Source: Phytoseiulus persimilis | Lineage: Eukaryota; Arthropoda; Arachnida; Mesostigmata; Phytoseiidae | DNA: 64,000 bases | Assembly (NCBI GenBank): GCA_037576195.1 | Contig: CM075102.1 | Span: forward strand, 17,418,745 to 17,482,744 | Direction: 5' to 3' | Shown: positions 31,192-43,700 of the stretch, in pieces | Position numbering within the stretch: the first letter of the stretch is position 1 | Layout of the letters: each line of letters opens with the position of its first letter | Made by a program: the position numbers and the translations under genes | The notes under the pieces: model-generated | The model's input: only the letters and a program-made list of their open reading frames with translations | Told to the model about the DNA's origin: nothing | Database searches by the model: none

Positions 31192-31859
31192 CAAACAGCT
31201 GGTCGGGTAGAACTCCTTCCTCTCGGCTTCATAGTGTCTCCATGATCTGTCTGATCGAGTCTGTCATTTCCTACAAGGAAGGAATGTGGGAGCTCATCCC
31301 TGATTTATCTTCCAGGGCAGCTGCATTCCGAAGTTCCGATTGGGGACGTGACGTAAGCTTCTATGCAAGGCTTCCATGCCGCGCTCCTTGACAGACTAGC
31401 GGGTAAATTGCTCTTCGCTATTCGCGCAGAGACGCCGCGGGAGGTGTCGTCACTGATGCCCGGCCGGGAGTTGATAGCAGGAATCTCGCTGCCAGCCTGG
31501 AATGCGCTGAAGACCTGGGATCCGAGTTTGGCGATTCGAGTCTCCGTCTCTATCCGACACAGACCCAGATTTCGTAGTCTCACGGAGTTGAGCCCGGCAC
31601 TGCCCGCGCATCGGTCGACGAGTCGGAGTTCCGCTGCTGTGTGTTCCTGCTAGAACTCAATGACAGGAGCGTCACTGGATTTCTAAAAGTTCGTGATATC
31701 ACGGGGCGTGAGCCATCTCGACCAGGAGCGTCTTTCCAGTCCCGAACAATGAGTGGAGGGTGTACCGCTGGACCTTAGTTGGGCATATTTCGCATCGCTC
31801 ACATTTGGCTCGCATTCAACAGGTGGCTCCTTGGAACTGAGCTACGCAAGAACTCAGAG

Positions 31860-32843
31860 ATGGCACGCCTCACATCCAGCCAAGCTGCCCTCAACGAATT
31901 CCTCAGAGCTATCAAGCCAAACTACAGATCGCGAACCTTGCCATTCTACGTTAACGGGAAATCAGTCGGGGTCGTACGTTTCTCCGATTGCTCTGTTTTG
32001 GTGGCCAACGCACCCGGAACATTCCTTGCTGATAACACGAAAGTGGAAATTCATCAAGACACATGGAAAAGCTCGGCTGAGATCACCCAAGGGCTAGCTG
32101 CAGTGTTGAACGAGCTCCGGCGAAAAGAAGTTTTCATCTGTCTCAAGGGCTGGCGTGACGAGTTGATTGAAGTCTCTCGGAAGTTCGGCGATAAACCAAT
32201 GTTTCTGATAGAGCGTTCGGCTTCATCTTTGTTTGGCCTGAAGCGCTACGGCGTCCATATCAATGGCTTCGTCAGAAGGGACGACGAAATCGATTTCGTG
32301 TGGCTCCAGCGCCGCTCAAGAACCAAGCAGCAGTTCCCAGGTTTGCTGGACATCATCGTCAGCGGAGGTTTGGAAGCAGGACTGACTCCGTTGGAAGCAC
32401 TACGGAAAGAATGCTTTGAGGAGGCGTCAATCACTGAAGCTTCGTGCATAGAGCACGTCAAGTCTGCGGGCACCGTGTCGTTCGTATACGATGACGATCT
32501 CGGAACACACCCGTTGACGTTCTTCTGCTACGACGCAGACCTCCCAGCCGACTTCGTTCCGAAGGCTAACGACGGGGAAGTTGAGGAATTCGTCAAAACC
32601 CCGATAGCAGACCTTCTAGAGCTTGCTCTCAATCCCGCCCGATTCAAGGCCACGTCAGCACCGACGGTTCTCGATTTCCTGATACGGCATCACGTCATCG
32701 ATGCGAGCTACGGGTCTGTCCTCATCGATACCGCTTCCGCCATCCATCAAAACCTTCAAGAGCATTACCCGGTGTGTGACCACTGCGGGCCAAGACCGGA
32801 TCTTTCGGAAGCGGATTTGGCGGTCCAAAATGTGCAGTGCTGA
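31860..32843 (+). CDS. DUF4743-Nudix hydrolase, first copy (Tnr3/YJR142W/NUDT20-24 type)
   Basis: Intronless frame of 327 residues. The N-terminal half is the DUF4743 type seen in fungal thiamine pyrophosphokinase-related proteins and plant Nudix 20/24; the C-terminal half is a Nudix fold. Fungal and plant relatives attack damaged forms of thiamine diphosphate; a similar role here is inference. Landmarks: LPFYVNGKSVGVV (N-terminal domain), LFGLKRYGVHINGF, WLQRRSRTK, and the Nudix box beginning GGLEAGLTPLEAL near residue 169 and ending KECFEEASI. The metal-binding EE pair is at residues 187-188. The box departs from the consensus (Leu for the first Glu, Lys for Arg, Ser for Gly). ANDGEVEEF and FLIRHHVID follow. 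The ATG at 31860 is the first in frame and has an A at -3-like context (GAGATGG). The first in-frame codon upstream that is not closed is TTG at 31779, unlikely in a eukaryote. A second copy follows at 34020. Confidence 0.9.
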   Translation: MARLTSSQAALNEFLRAIKPNYRSRTLPFYVNGKSVGVVRFSDCSVLVANAPGTFLADNTKVEIHQDTWKSSAEITQGLAAVLNELRRKEVFICLKGWRDELIEVSRKFGDKPMFLIERSASSLFGLKRYGVHINGFVRRDDEIDFVWLQRRSRTKQQFPGLLDIIVSGGLEAGLTPLEALRKECFEEASITEASCIEHVKSAGTVSFVYDDDLGTHPLTFFCYDADLPADFVPKANDGEVEEFVKTPIADLLELALNPARFKATSAPTVLDFLIRHHVIDASYGSVLIDTASAIHQNLQEHYPVCDHCGPRPDLSEADLAVQNVQC

Positions 32844-34019
32844 AAGACACGCAACGTACAAAGCGCTGAGGAGGACCTGGGAAAGTCAAATGCTCAGCAT
32901 GTGGGAGACGCGGAGCAGCCCAATCGTACGTCAACTGTACGTCGAGCGACTCATTGGAGAGAAATTAACTGACTCTACACTGTTCGCCATTGCTCGCAAG
33001 GACGATGGTCAGGGACACTCGGAATGTTTCTTGCGCAGCGAGTCCAGATCGAGTCTTCACCCATATTTCCTCGTTATACAAGGTGTTTGCTGTAGAGCGA
33101 GCGACGGTCATGGTTGCGCTTCTTTTGGCCATATCTCAAAGGCTAGTCGATAGTTTTTGGTATAGTCGATAGTTATGATTGTTCGATTCGTTCGATTGCT
33201 CTCTGGAAGACGCATCTTTTCTCTTTTCGTAATTCGGTGAGAATTTGTGATTCAGGAGCATGTAGAAGTAGATTTTTCCCGACTCCCGATTCCAACAACA
33301 ACAAAACATCGTCGATTCTCAACAGATTTGCGATTTTCAAAATGGCTCCAATTCACCTTTTGCTCCCTCTGACTTTGGTCCCTCCGCAGGGCCGCCCGTA
33401 GCTCACTGAGCAGACTGATTCCAGAGATTCTTACGGCAGAAAGGAGGCTCATTTCTCGGGCAGAGTATCTGGAAGTGGGTTTTTATTCAGCTCATTATCG
33501 ACCCGACCCTGTACCGATCAAACATTCTCGGATAGCGAACGAAATGATGAAGGTATGCGCACTGGATCATCGATGCAGTGCGTTGCTATGACGATCGGTG
33601 GAAAATGAGACATTTTCGAGTTCTCTGAGCTCACGCTGGATCCGCGCGCTAATAATTTTGAAAACGACATTGGAAGAGCTGTGTCTCCAGAGAGCAATCG
33701 AGCAGAAAAAAACACGACACATTTATCCCCGAGCTGAGCATCGCTCGTCGGATATCATCGGCCTTTCGTCCCCAGTTCTCAGGGACTCTCAAGTACGATC
33801 GAACTCGAGACGTCCCGATGGCAATAAAGATGATGAATATGTTACCCTCATTTCCGTGTCGAGTGAAGAGCCCGTGCGGGCCGGCGTTAGCTGAAATTCA
33901 AACTTTGGCGCCGCTTGGGCAGTGTTGCTGCTGTGACTCTGACGTTGAACAATGTGGCCAGAACGCAACCCTGGATCACAGAATAGTTCTGTTCAGCATC
34001 ACGGCGGGGCAGTCCACCA
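32844..34019. other. Spacer between the two Nudix genes
   Basis: I see no exon. The spacer must contain the 3' end of the first copy and the promoter of the second. I see no TATA box of the quality found at 21214. Confidence 0.4.
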
Positions 34020-34955
34020 ATGGCTCAGGTGCAACGTCAAGCTAAGCGGCTCCAGAAAGCGATCAAAGTTTTCAATCTTCGGGAAACCCTCATCGCCGAT
34101 GGATACACGTTCATGGTTGCCGGCCGAGCCGTGGGAGTCGTCCGACCGAAACATTGGGAGATCCTCTCGAAGCATAGCCAAGCATTCGAACTCGAGGACC
34201 GAACGAAGAAATTCAAGGCTTGGAAAACACCAGACGAGATAACTGGGAGTTTGAGGAAAGTTCTGAGAGATCTCTGCGATGTCGGAGCTCTGCCAGCACT
34301 GCGGGCATGGCGTGAAGAGGAGTACGATGTCGTCGAGAAGTTCGGAGATGAACCTGTGTTCCGTATTGAAAGATCGATGACTTATATATTCGGCTTGCAA
34401 CGATACGGAGTGCACATCAACGGCTACAGCGTCGACCAAGAGGGGAATCGGTTTTACTGGCTCCAGAGGCGCGCACGAACGAAAGCTGAATACGCAGGGA
34501 AACTGGACACAATGGTGGGAGGCGGACTCGAGTCTGGAACCTCGGTCGACACATGCATGAAGAAGGAAGCCTTCGAGGAAGCCTCAATATCGAGAGACCA
34601 GATCGAGAGTTGGTCGCGCGCCGTGGGTCACGTATCGTACCTCTACGAAGACTCGAAAGGACTCTCTCCTGAAACTTTATTCTGTTATGACGCTCTTCTC
34701 CCGGGAGACTTCGAGCCGAGAGCGAATGATGGAGAAGTAGATGAATTCGTCAAAGTCCCCTTCGAGAACTTGCTCGACCTGGCAATGGATCGTGGAATAT
34801 TCAACATCTCCACGTTGCCGGTCATTTTAGATTTCCTGATCCGGCACCACGTCTTGGATCACAGGTTCGGTGATGCATATTTCAAGAGCGTTTCAACAAT
34901 ACACGAAAACCTGCACGAGGATTACCCGCCCTCTAGATGTCGACAACCAACCTAG
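34020..34955 (+). CDS. DUF4743-Nudix hydrolase, second copy
   Basis: Intronless frame of 311 residues, paralogous to the gene at 31860 along its whole length and in the same orientation. ATG in strong context (ACCAATGG). Shared landmarks: FMVAGRAVGVV, IFGLQRYGVHINGY, WLQRRARTK, RANDGEVDEF, FLIRHHVLD. The Nudix box begins GGGLESGTSVDTC at residue 167 and ends KKEAFEEASI, so the catalytic Glu pair (186-187) is kept, again with non-consensus residues (no Glu after the second Gly, Lys for Arg, Ser for Gly). The two copies have diverged most in their N-terminal halves, so the duplication is not recent. Substrate is unknown; thiamine-related or other diphosphates are possible by family. Confidence 0.9.
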   Translation: MAQVQRQAKRLQKAIKVFNLRETLIADGYTFMVAGRAVGVVRPKHWEILSKHSQAFELEDRTKKFKAWKTPDEITGSLRKVLRDLCDVGALPALRAWREEEYDVVEKFGDEPVFRIERSMTYIFGLQRYGVHINGYSVDQEGNRFYWLQRRARTKAEYAGKLDTMVGGGLESGTSVDTCMKKEAFEEASISRDQIESWSRAVGHVSYLYEDSKGLSPETLFCYDALLPGDFEPRANDGEVDEFVKVPFENLLDLAMDRGIFNISTLPVILDFLIRHHVLDHRFGDAYFKSVSTIHENLHEDYPPSRCRQPT

Positions 34956-37720
34956 GAGTGAAATTGTTCAATCATGAAATGTCGAGTCTCAGAGATCCCC
35001 GAGGGTACCCTGTCGAAGAGAGGCTGAAATTGAACGGATCTGTTGTACAGGGAGGAAGCTTGTTGCCATCGGGTTAAAAAAGGATATGAGATTGAAGCCC
35101 TCAAAAAAGGTTCTCATTCCGAGGCTCCTCCCGTTACGAGCCGACGGCCTTTCGACTTTTCATCCTCGAATCCGTGGATTTCACCGCTTCGGAGAACAGA
35201 TATTGTTTCGAATTTGGACATCGCTCGCTCGAACATAATTTCTCCGACAGCAATCCTCATTACATCTAGCCATCCCTTGAGACCCGAAGAGATCGCGAAC
35301 TAATCAGGATCACGCGAGTGGGAACCGAAACAGAAAATCAAAACCACCTCGAAATATCCAAGAGGGATTCGATTAGCAACATCCGCATAGCGAAATCTAG
35401 CAGACTAACGTCGTCATGTTTGCTTGCACGAGCTCTCAAGTCAGGCCACAAAGATCGAGAGAGTCACCAGTCGATGCAATCGGGTTGAACCCATCGATAC
35501 CGATAACTACCTCGAATACCCTCCATTGACCCCCCCGGAAGACAATGAGACATCGCGTCATCCACGTCTCCTTTATACGATCTCTCCACCCAGCATAGAT
35601 GAATTCCCTGCCTCCAGAATTACTGTGGTCTTCCGACCTGGGTTTGCCATCGACGATGTTGTGTTGGATCGTGTGGTTGACATTCACACCTCTCTCTACC
35701 GAGATCGGAAGGGGAGCGTTCCTCCGATGCTGTTTACTCTTCTCGGTGTTGCGCTTCGGGATAAACTTAAGCTTCTATCATGATCTTGGACAGTCCTCAT
35801 ACCTCGACTCTCTACCGTTGCATGGCTATTGATGTTTGGCTGACGTTCCGCAACAGTTGAGGGATGTAGCGCCGTCGTTTCGTTGGCAATATGAAGTTCT
35901 CCCGTAGACCTTGTAAGTGAGAGCATCTTGCGGAGAGCCCGTGGAGCTCTGAGTGAAAATCTTGAGAGAGCTCCTCCCTTCTCGGGGACATGTATTGGAT
36001 GAACATGATCGCTAATGGATCGCACGACGAATCATGAGGAGAACATCAGAGTGGTGTGCAACGGCAATGCTGCCACACATCGGAATGTGAGCTATGGAAT
36101 CCAGGCTCCTTACAGCTAAGTCGCGCCTGCGATCGTTCGTCGGTTCTTTGCATCGCAGGTTTGTCAGTTGCTTGATTGGTAGAAAGTTGTCAGAGACGAA
36201 TCGAGTCGTCGTAAGCCGACTAGAACCCAGGCTCGCGCGCCTGAGCTTCCTCCAACGATGAGCCACTCTCCAGGCTTCTGCGAAACCGGTGAGGCTTAGC
36301 GGTGATTATTACCACTCTGACCCCGAAGCCCTCTTTGTTGTTCTTCGATTATTTTTTCGTCCCCAGAACTGGGAAATCTAACCTCCATGAATAATGGGTA
36401 TCGACCTCTTGACATAGCTATATCCGAGAATTGATAGTTTGCGCTAGAAGATCAGCGCACCGCGATTTTCCTCCGAGAAGTACTCTTAACAGCAGTGAGT
36501 CACGCCCGCGATAAGCAAACTAAGCGATATACCCGCAAATTTCGAGCCCAATCATCAATTACTCCAATGACTCTGGAATTCCGCTTCGATCGGAAGCTGA
36601 TTACAAGGAAATCACTCGCGACTGACGTTCGCCTCTTTTGGAAAATCGTGATTTCCAAGTTCCCGATTCTCCGTGTTCATGGGAAGATTTACAACCCTTT
36701 ATCCATTGAGCATCGACGGTCCGAGCGTTCCGAGCCGGTGTCGGTTCAAAATGCGAACACTGTCTCGGCATTACGACTAATGTCAGTTACGAACCCCATC
36801 GCATGTCGGTTTTTCTGCAGCTTTCGTTTCGGAGAAAGTTTGCCTTCAGGCGGATATCTCCAATCGTTTCATCAAGACGATCACGAAGAATTCGAAGAGT
36901 GGTGGACCATGTCTCTTCGCCGAACCTCGCTTTACACCGGCCGCGCATATTCGGCGTACGCATTCGAAACGTACATGTACGAATAAATCTCAGAATATCG
37001 TCTCCGCTTTGTTAGCCTAAAACGAATTTCAGGTCAATTCTCTCCTGCTGCGAGTGACCGTTGAATCGGGCCCAACATATCAGGAGCATCGCGTTCGACC
37101 CGAGCAAATGCAGCGATGATCCCAAAAATCGCGAGAAATTTTATTCGATCGACGACGAGTATGAAACGAATAGTTGAGCTACATTTGGCCATGGCGCGCG
37201 CAATGTGACGCCGAGCTCAACAAGCACTGGGTCCCGCTCGAGTGCTCGATTCGTGCGCGGATCCTTCAGAGGTGAACAGCGACTTGTGCATTCGGATATT
37301 CCCTCTCTTGAATCTCCTCGGGGAGCTTTCGAGACGTTTTCAGTTCAACCTCCACAGTCGAAGCCCTCGGTTCTTTCTGAAACGAACAATAGAAGCGTTG
37401 GACGACGACTCTACCGATCTATCTCCACGGTTAAGGCGGCAGTGAGTGATCTGCCATCAGCAGATTCCCTGTTAGTGGGCGCAATTCCGGAACGCGATAA
37501 ACACGAAATCATTGAAAGCGATAAAATTAGCAGCGGACAGGATAGCTGCTTCCTGACGGATTCTGGTCGACTCGGATCGCATTTGTCGCCATCACATCAA
37601 TAACGATCCAATGGGACGAAAAAGCACACGATAGAATCGGTAGATTACGTTGACATCGGAAGCCCGTCGTAAAATACTGTTGATGAGTCCGAGGGAACGT
37701 GAACAAAACAGTGGATTCGT
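34956..37720. other. Intergenic between the second Nudix gene and the NRF-6-like gene
   Basis: Open frames at 35424-35783, 36495-36986 and 37205-37603 on the plus strand carry no domain, signal peptide or membrane segment that I recognise and may be chance. The 3' untranslated region of the minus-strand NRF-6-like gene must end in this stretch; an AATAAA on that strand lies near 37140. Confidence 0.4.
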
Positions 37721-40700
37721 TCACGGAATCAATGAAAGCTTAGGGATCCGAACCTCGAATCCGCTCGGGGGTGGAAGGCTTCTGTTCTCCTTTTTTTGAC
37801 CGTTCTCCCCCATGGCGACTTCTTTGATGAAGACAATCGTTCGCTCACAGAACACGCTAGCCAAGAGGGCCATGAAGAACGAAATGACGAAGCTCCCCAT
37901 ACCATCGTAGAACTGAAAAATATTTGGAATAAATAAGACGCTGGGAAGCCGCTCTATCAAGAAGAGTGAATCAGCTCGAATTAAAGACCAACGAATCCCA
38001 GTCGAAAAGATCCGATTGTCAGCTGATTGAATCTTCCTCGTCTGGTCGAGCAATAAATTTTGAGGGAACTCGACGTATTCTTCCCGGGCTGGGGGAAGAA
38101 ACCGGATATCAATCCGCTCACCTGAGGCATGAATGTGATATGCGTGCGCTCGTCAATCGTCCACATGCGGTGCCAGATGAACGGGACATGCATGATGTAC
38201 ATGGCGTAAGACAACCGTGAAATCGGCACCACAGCCGGGTAGCTCAGAATGTCGTTCACGATTCCTGTGAAACATAGCATCGTTTTGGTAAGCTTCGCTG
38301 ATTTTGTGAGAAGTCGTTCGAGTCTCACTCGATCATTCCGCCAGTGGCAAGCCCAATCACCTTGTCACCTGGTTCTCGATGCCTCGCATATTGGGTCATT
38401 TCTCGACAGCCCGTGAACAAGAGGGAACGAGATCTGGAAACTCACCTCCACGACCTGTCGTACACGTGAACACGATCCAAGCGAGTCCCGCGGCCCAAAT
38501 GGTTCGATGCAGCGCGGTGTAAGTGGCCGATACCCACTGTGCGGGTAATTCTCCCGCGCCCCAGTTCTTCGTCACGAATAGGACTCCAAGCATACCAGTG
38601 GCCGTGAGAACCCAACCTGCCACCTCGAGCGGCTGAAATCGATCGCCCGTCATGATTCCGGTGCCCGAGTGAATCGAAAGACAAGATATCTCGTTACGCA
38701 CGGAAGGGAGAGTTAATGAGGGAGACCCTAAAATGAATTTTATCAGAAAAATACCTTTGGCAGAAGGATGTCCCTCTTGTTCAAATAGATCCACGACGAG
38801 AAGATGCCAATCACGAAGGGACCACAGTGAGCCCATGGCTGCATGTACGTCATCGATAACATGGATGTCGTGAACCTAAATAAACAGGACGACTTCTTCA
38901 GTTCAAGCTCATCAGGATTTTGCCCTCTGACCATGCGGCTCGAGGGATTTCATCTGATCAGCACTCGGAGTTTTTGGTGTTTTCGCGCCAAACGATGCTC
39001 GTTTCGAGGGAGGAATCGCAGCATTTCGAAACTGGGAACGAGCATCGTAGTATTCGTTGAGAGAAGTTCAACCCGCCGACCACCCGACAACGAATCCGCG
39101 GTTTTTCACAGGAAATTGGCACCAGCTCCCACCATCAGATAACAGAGGTCATCCAATATCGAACGCGTGACGTGAACCGTACTGCGGCTTCAGCAAAAGG
39201 AGACAAAGACGAGGCTTCTCAAAGTCAAGGATGGGAGCAAAGGGTGATAACCTCGAGCTCGTTGTGTCTGGGCTTGTCCAAGTAGCAGCGAATCGCTGAC
39301 GAGAATCAGAATGTCCGAGTCTCTCCAGCGTGGTGACGGTGGTCTTCGTAGACATAACTACTTTGCGAAAATACCGTGTAGAACGGGCGATTTAAGATAT
39401 GTGGTGTGAAGTTTCCGGCTACTCACGTCAGATCTCCGGCAACGTAAAGCGCCGTAGGGTGGTACTCGTTGATGAAACTTTGAGCAGCTAGTGTGGCCAT
39501 TCCAGCGAGCGATATGGCCGTCATGATGAGGAATCCTCTTTTGACTCTATTGCACCCTTCACTGAAATGACGAGAAGTCAATGAATAATACATGTTCCGT
39601 CGCACACCTTCAAGATCCACGGCGTGATTTCCAGCCATTCGCGGTTTATGGGTGTTTCGTTCATTCGGTCATTAAACGATGTGGGTTGATTTAGATATCC
39701 GTCTTCTTCAAACATGAAGATATATCCTGGAAGAATCGTATGCGCTGCGCGGGCAGAGGACGGGTGTTCTTCAGCCCGGCTGCCACCTGAATTCGTTGAC
39801 TCACCCTCGCGGCCCGAAGGTATAGATGACCAATCCCACGAAGAGCAGATACAGCTGCGTGTCGACAGAGATGTACCAGAAAGGGACCATGCACTTGAAA
39901 GAAAAAAAGGTCGAATATACTCTCGAGGAGTTTTCTCTGGGCGGTGGCGGGAGGGGCGCGCCATCTTCCCCCTGAAAGAACCTTCGCACGGAGCCCTGCA
40001 CAACTCACAAGCTCGTCGTGGTGAAGAACGTTTTGGAAGTTGAGAAGCACCAGCCACCATTGATTACGGCACTTCTGTAGCTCCTTGCCGATGAACTCTT
40101 GCCAAATGGGACCGTCTCCGGCCTGCAATGAGAACATCGAGAATTGAGTGCATTGGAGACAGCATGATAGCAGTTCAAGAAAAACAGTCTTCCCCCCCGC
40201 TTCGGTCAGATCGTTGGGGTCAAGCCTCGCGATGGAAGTCGGCCTGAGGAGCCTTTCTTAATGCTTCTATGGGCGTCTACGGAAAACTTTCAATGGGCGC
40301 CCAAGGTCTCCGGAACACGGGTACTTGCCTTTGCCACCAAGAACAAAGTTGCGATCCCCACAAAAACCATAGGGATCAGACGCCACCAACGGACAACGTA
40401 GAACATGAAGACCTGTAAGGATAAAGGAATCGATGAGGTGAGGCTGCGTTGAAGTTCAAACAGAGAAACGTTCATCGGTGGATGCAACAGATCGAGAATC
40501 AAATCCTAACTTGACAGCTAATCGAAACGAACGGTAATTAGAACACCGCCAATCATCGGCTTCGAGACCTGAATTGGCAGACGCCCGCAAGCCTGTTACG
40601 ACTGATGGGACGGGTTTTCACGGACGACTCTAACATCATTAAACCAGATAACATCCATGTTCGATCATGAGAATCACTCCGCAGGAGGCTACCGATGATG

Positions 40701-43700
40701 AAAACCGTGGAAGCGATGTATTCCTTCAACGAATAACGCCGCGACGGGTCCGGTTCGACAACAGTCCTGCGTTAGATCGAAGAATCGATCGAGCGATAGC
40801 GTTGACCATTTTATAGATTGAGCGGCTTCAATCCAGATAACTTTCTAACACCCATCGGCACGAGCCGGATCTCGTAGGATCGCGGTTTTCCAACATCTTC
40901 TTTCTTTCATTGTTTTCTGATATCTACGGGTGATAAGCGGCGGAGTTCAAATCGAATGTCTGTCGCGTAAGAAACGAACACAGCTCTTGACTGTAGCGGC
41001 GATCTGATTCGGATGCCGAGGCGACGTCAAAGAAAACCCGAGAAGATCCATCGCGAAAACTGGACGTTCCCCCTTTTCACTTTCGGAGCTCTCCGCTCAC
41101 GACAGAGCGGAGCCTAAACACCACGAAGATAAATTAGCCGAGAAAAGAAAAAATTACGAGGAGGCACAGCCAGGCAGGCAAGTCAGCCGGGCAAGCGACA
41201 TGATGGGAAAACAATAGCATTCTCCGGAAGCTTGGATACCCGATTGAATCGTGGGTAGAATTCACGATGCAAATGTTTTGTTTCTTCCCGACGTTCCGCC
41301 GGTGGAAGGCCGAGCTGTCATCGCCCCGGAGCCAATTACAGCAGTATCGACGAGCGTGTCACGCGAACCCGGAACGCGGGTTCCGACAAACAGTATCAAG
41401 TCATTGTAGCTGACCTTACTCATTTTACGATTATGCCATGGGGAAGTCAGTTCCGCGGAAATCACTGGGTGTATCGCCACGGCGATGAAGACTTTGCCTC
41501 CACAAGAACGCGAGTTGATGGACTCGACGAAATTCTATGTCTGACCGTTCCGTTGATCGTTCAATGATCGTTCAGGTCCGGCGTCCAGCCTAAGCTAACG
41601 AAGAAACATCAGGAGCAAGACCAACAAGATCTCGATCACGCAGCTGATGGGAGTAAATACAGAACGTGGACACGCGGCCCACTTGCGCAGCCCATGATGG
41701 TCGCTATAGTCATCCGGCGACAAACAACAACGTCATCAATGCATGCCTCGTATCCCAGGGGCCCGTAAAACTAATCTGGGGACTTCAATGGTCGATCGGG
41801 AGCGGCCGCTCCCAAACATCTCGAATTCAGGCCTGCGATTCTCACTAGTGACTGTGTTTCGATTGAAATAACTCTCATAACAAGTATGGAAAGACGGAGG
41901 ATGAGACACAGAATGCCAGGAGTCTCGTCCGGGCGACCCTCAGCCCAACAAACGGATTCTTACCTTGACAACTCCGATTCTGCCCTTCATGCGACCGATG
42001 ACGTACGCGAGGAAGAATCCCGAGATGAAGAAGAACGTGTCGACAGCGAGCCACCCATTATTGAATATCTGGTTTCTGTAGTAGCCGACGATTTCCCGAG
42101 AGACTCGTGCGTAAGCTGTCAAGAAAAATATTAGTGAATTTCCACCCAGGGTGAAGAAAATGAACCGAACACGGAATCTTGGAACGGAACCGATGACCGC
42201 AACGGGTTGATACGGTTCAGCCTCGGTGGCACGGAGAAACTCTTGAAGCGCACCATAAAATTTTCCTTCACCACTCACAAATCGAGAGGGCGGCGTCGCC
42301 AGCGATTTCGACCGCTCTTTCGGATTCTTGCATAAAAAAAAAACGATACAGGGAAACAACGGAAGAATTCAATCGGTTTCTGGCGGACGGAAACCGTCTT
42401 CCGAAGCATAGTTCGCCAAGAAGGCCTACTCACAGTAAACAGCGACATCGTTGTAAGCGAAGTGATGAACCCAGATGATCCAGACCACGGTTGCCGCGCG
42501 GAGCCCGTGGAAAAGAGCCAAATTTTCGGTGTGTTCATCTTTTGGCGGGTTCACAACAAGGATCTATAACGAGAGTTGCGATGAATGAATCATGCATGTT
42601 CCTTCAACTGCTGTTCATCGGAACGCGCCTTCCTGATAGAGTCGATCCCGCTAAATGGCGCTATGGAGCCCAGGCTGAGTTGGACAATCCGACGGTTCGC
42701 TCGATGGGCGCAGAATGGTTCTGTCGCGATGAGGTCCTACCGAGCGGAGTACTCTGTGTCTTCGAGTGAGAACCGAAGTTGTTCTTGGAGGAAGAGACTG
42801 CCAGGAACAAGACACTCAACTCTCACACTTGGACGGTGTCAAAAAATTGATTTGCACCAGGGATCAACATCATTGTATGCATGAGAAAAACCTGGACTCG
42901 TTGGCTCCGTGGGTCAGGGAGGATTCTCCATCAATCTATTGGTCTGTGGGTGGTGATCCATCCGGGAACGTAGTGAAAGGAAACGAACCTTTTTCGCAGT
43001 TTCGTAGGCCGACAACGAAAGAACCCGTTTGAGTAGAGGATGCTCGATTTTCAAGATTTTGTCCCCCTTGTAGCCCATGATCCAGATACAGGCGTGGATG
43101 GTTGTTGCCACAATGACGGGCAGCATCAGTAAAGCGAGGAATATTCTGTTGGAGCAAAAGGAATTTAATCTCATGCACAGAAGCGAGGTTCTTCATTAAT
43201 ACACAGTCGACGTAATGTGAACAGCGGGATGAAAAATCGCTGATTCGTGATTCGGATGAGCTCTCAAAAAAGTCGTTCATCAGCCACCGGAATTTTCAGC
43301 TGCTTCGCTGTTTTGCAAACAGATTAGTTATTACCAACGGCGCCATATAAAACATTCTAACAATAACCACGTTCGTGTTCGCTTGTGATTGCGTTCCCCG
43401 ACCGTAACGTCCGAGTTCCCATCGTTTATCAGTGTTCAGAAACTTCGTATTGATAGACCGAAACAAACAGAAGCTACGCAGAAACATTTGCAGCCTCCAG
43501 AGAACAATGGTCGAGGGCTGAGCGCGGCGAGCTGGAGGGACGAATATTTATAATGAGGATCAGAGAATGCTATGTGAGTTCGATATTCTGAGCAAAACTC
43601 CCTGCACCGCGAGATCGAACCAAGGTTGGATATTTCTTCCTCGTTCAGAATAAGACTGCTTCTTCCGGATGAAACATCTCGATGGTGAAAAGTTGAGGTG

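Noticed and set aside
36495..36986. 163-codon plus-strand frame
   Set aside because: No recognisable domain; composition like its surroundings; within chance length.
39608..39726. Possible extra exon of the NRF-6-like gene (YIFMFEEDGY... to ITPWILK) with acceptor and donor-like ends
   Set aside because: The exons at 39805-39893 and 39427-39561 already join in phase 2 and give the continuous family sequence FGPRGEGCNRVKRGF; this piece has no counterpart in the family and is entered in phase only by assuming an acceptor further upstream.
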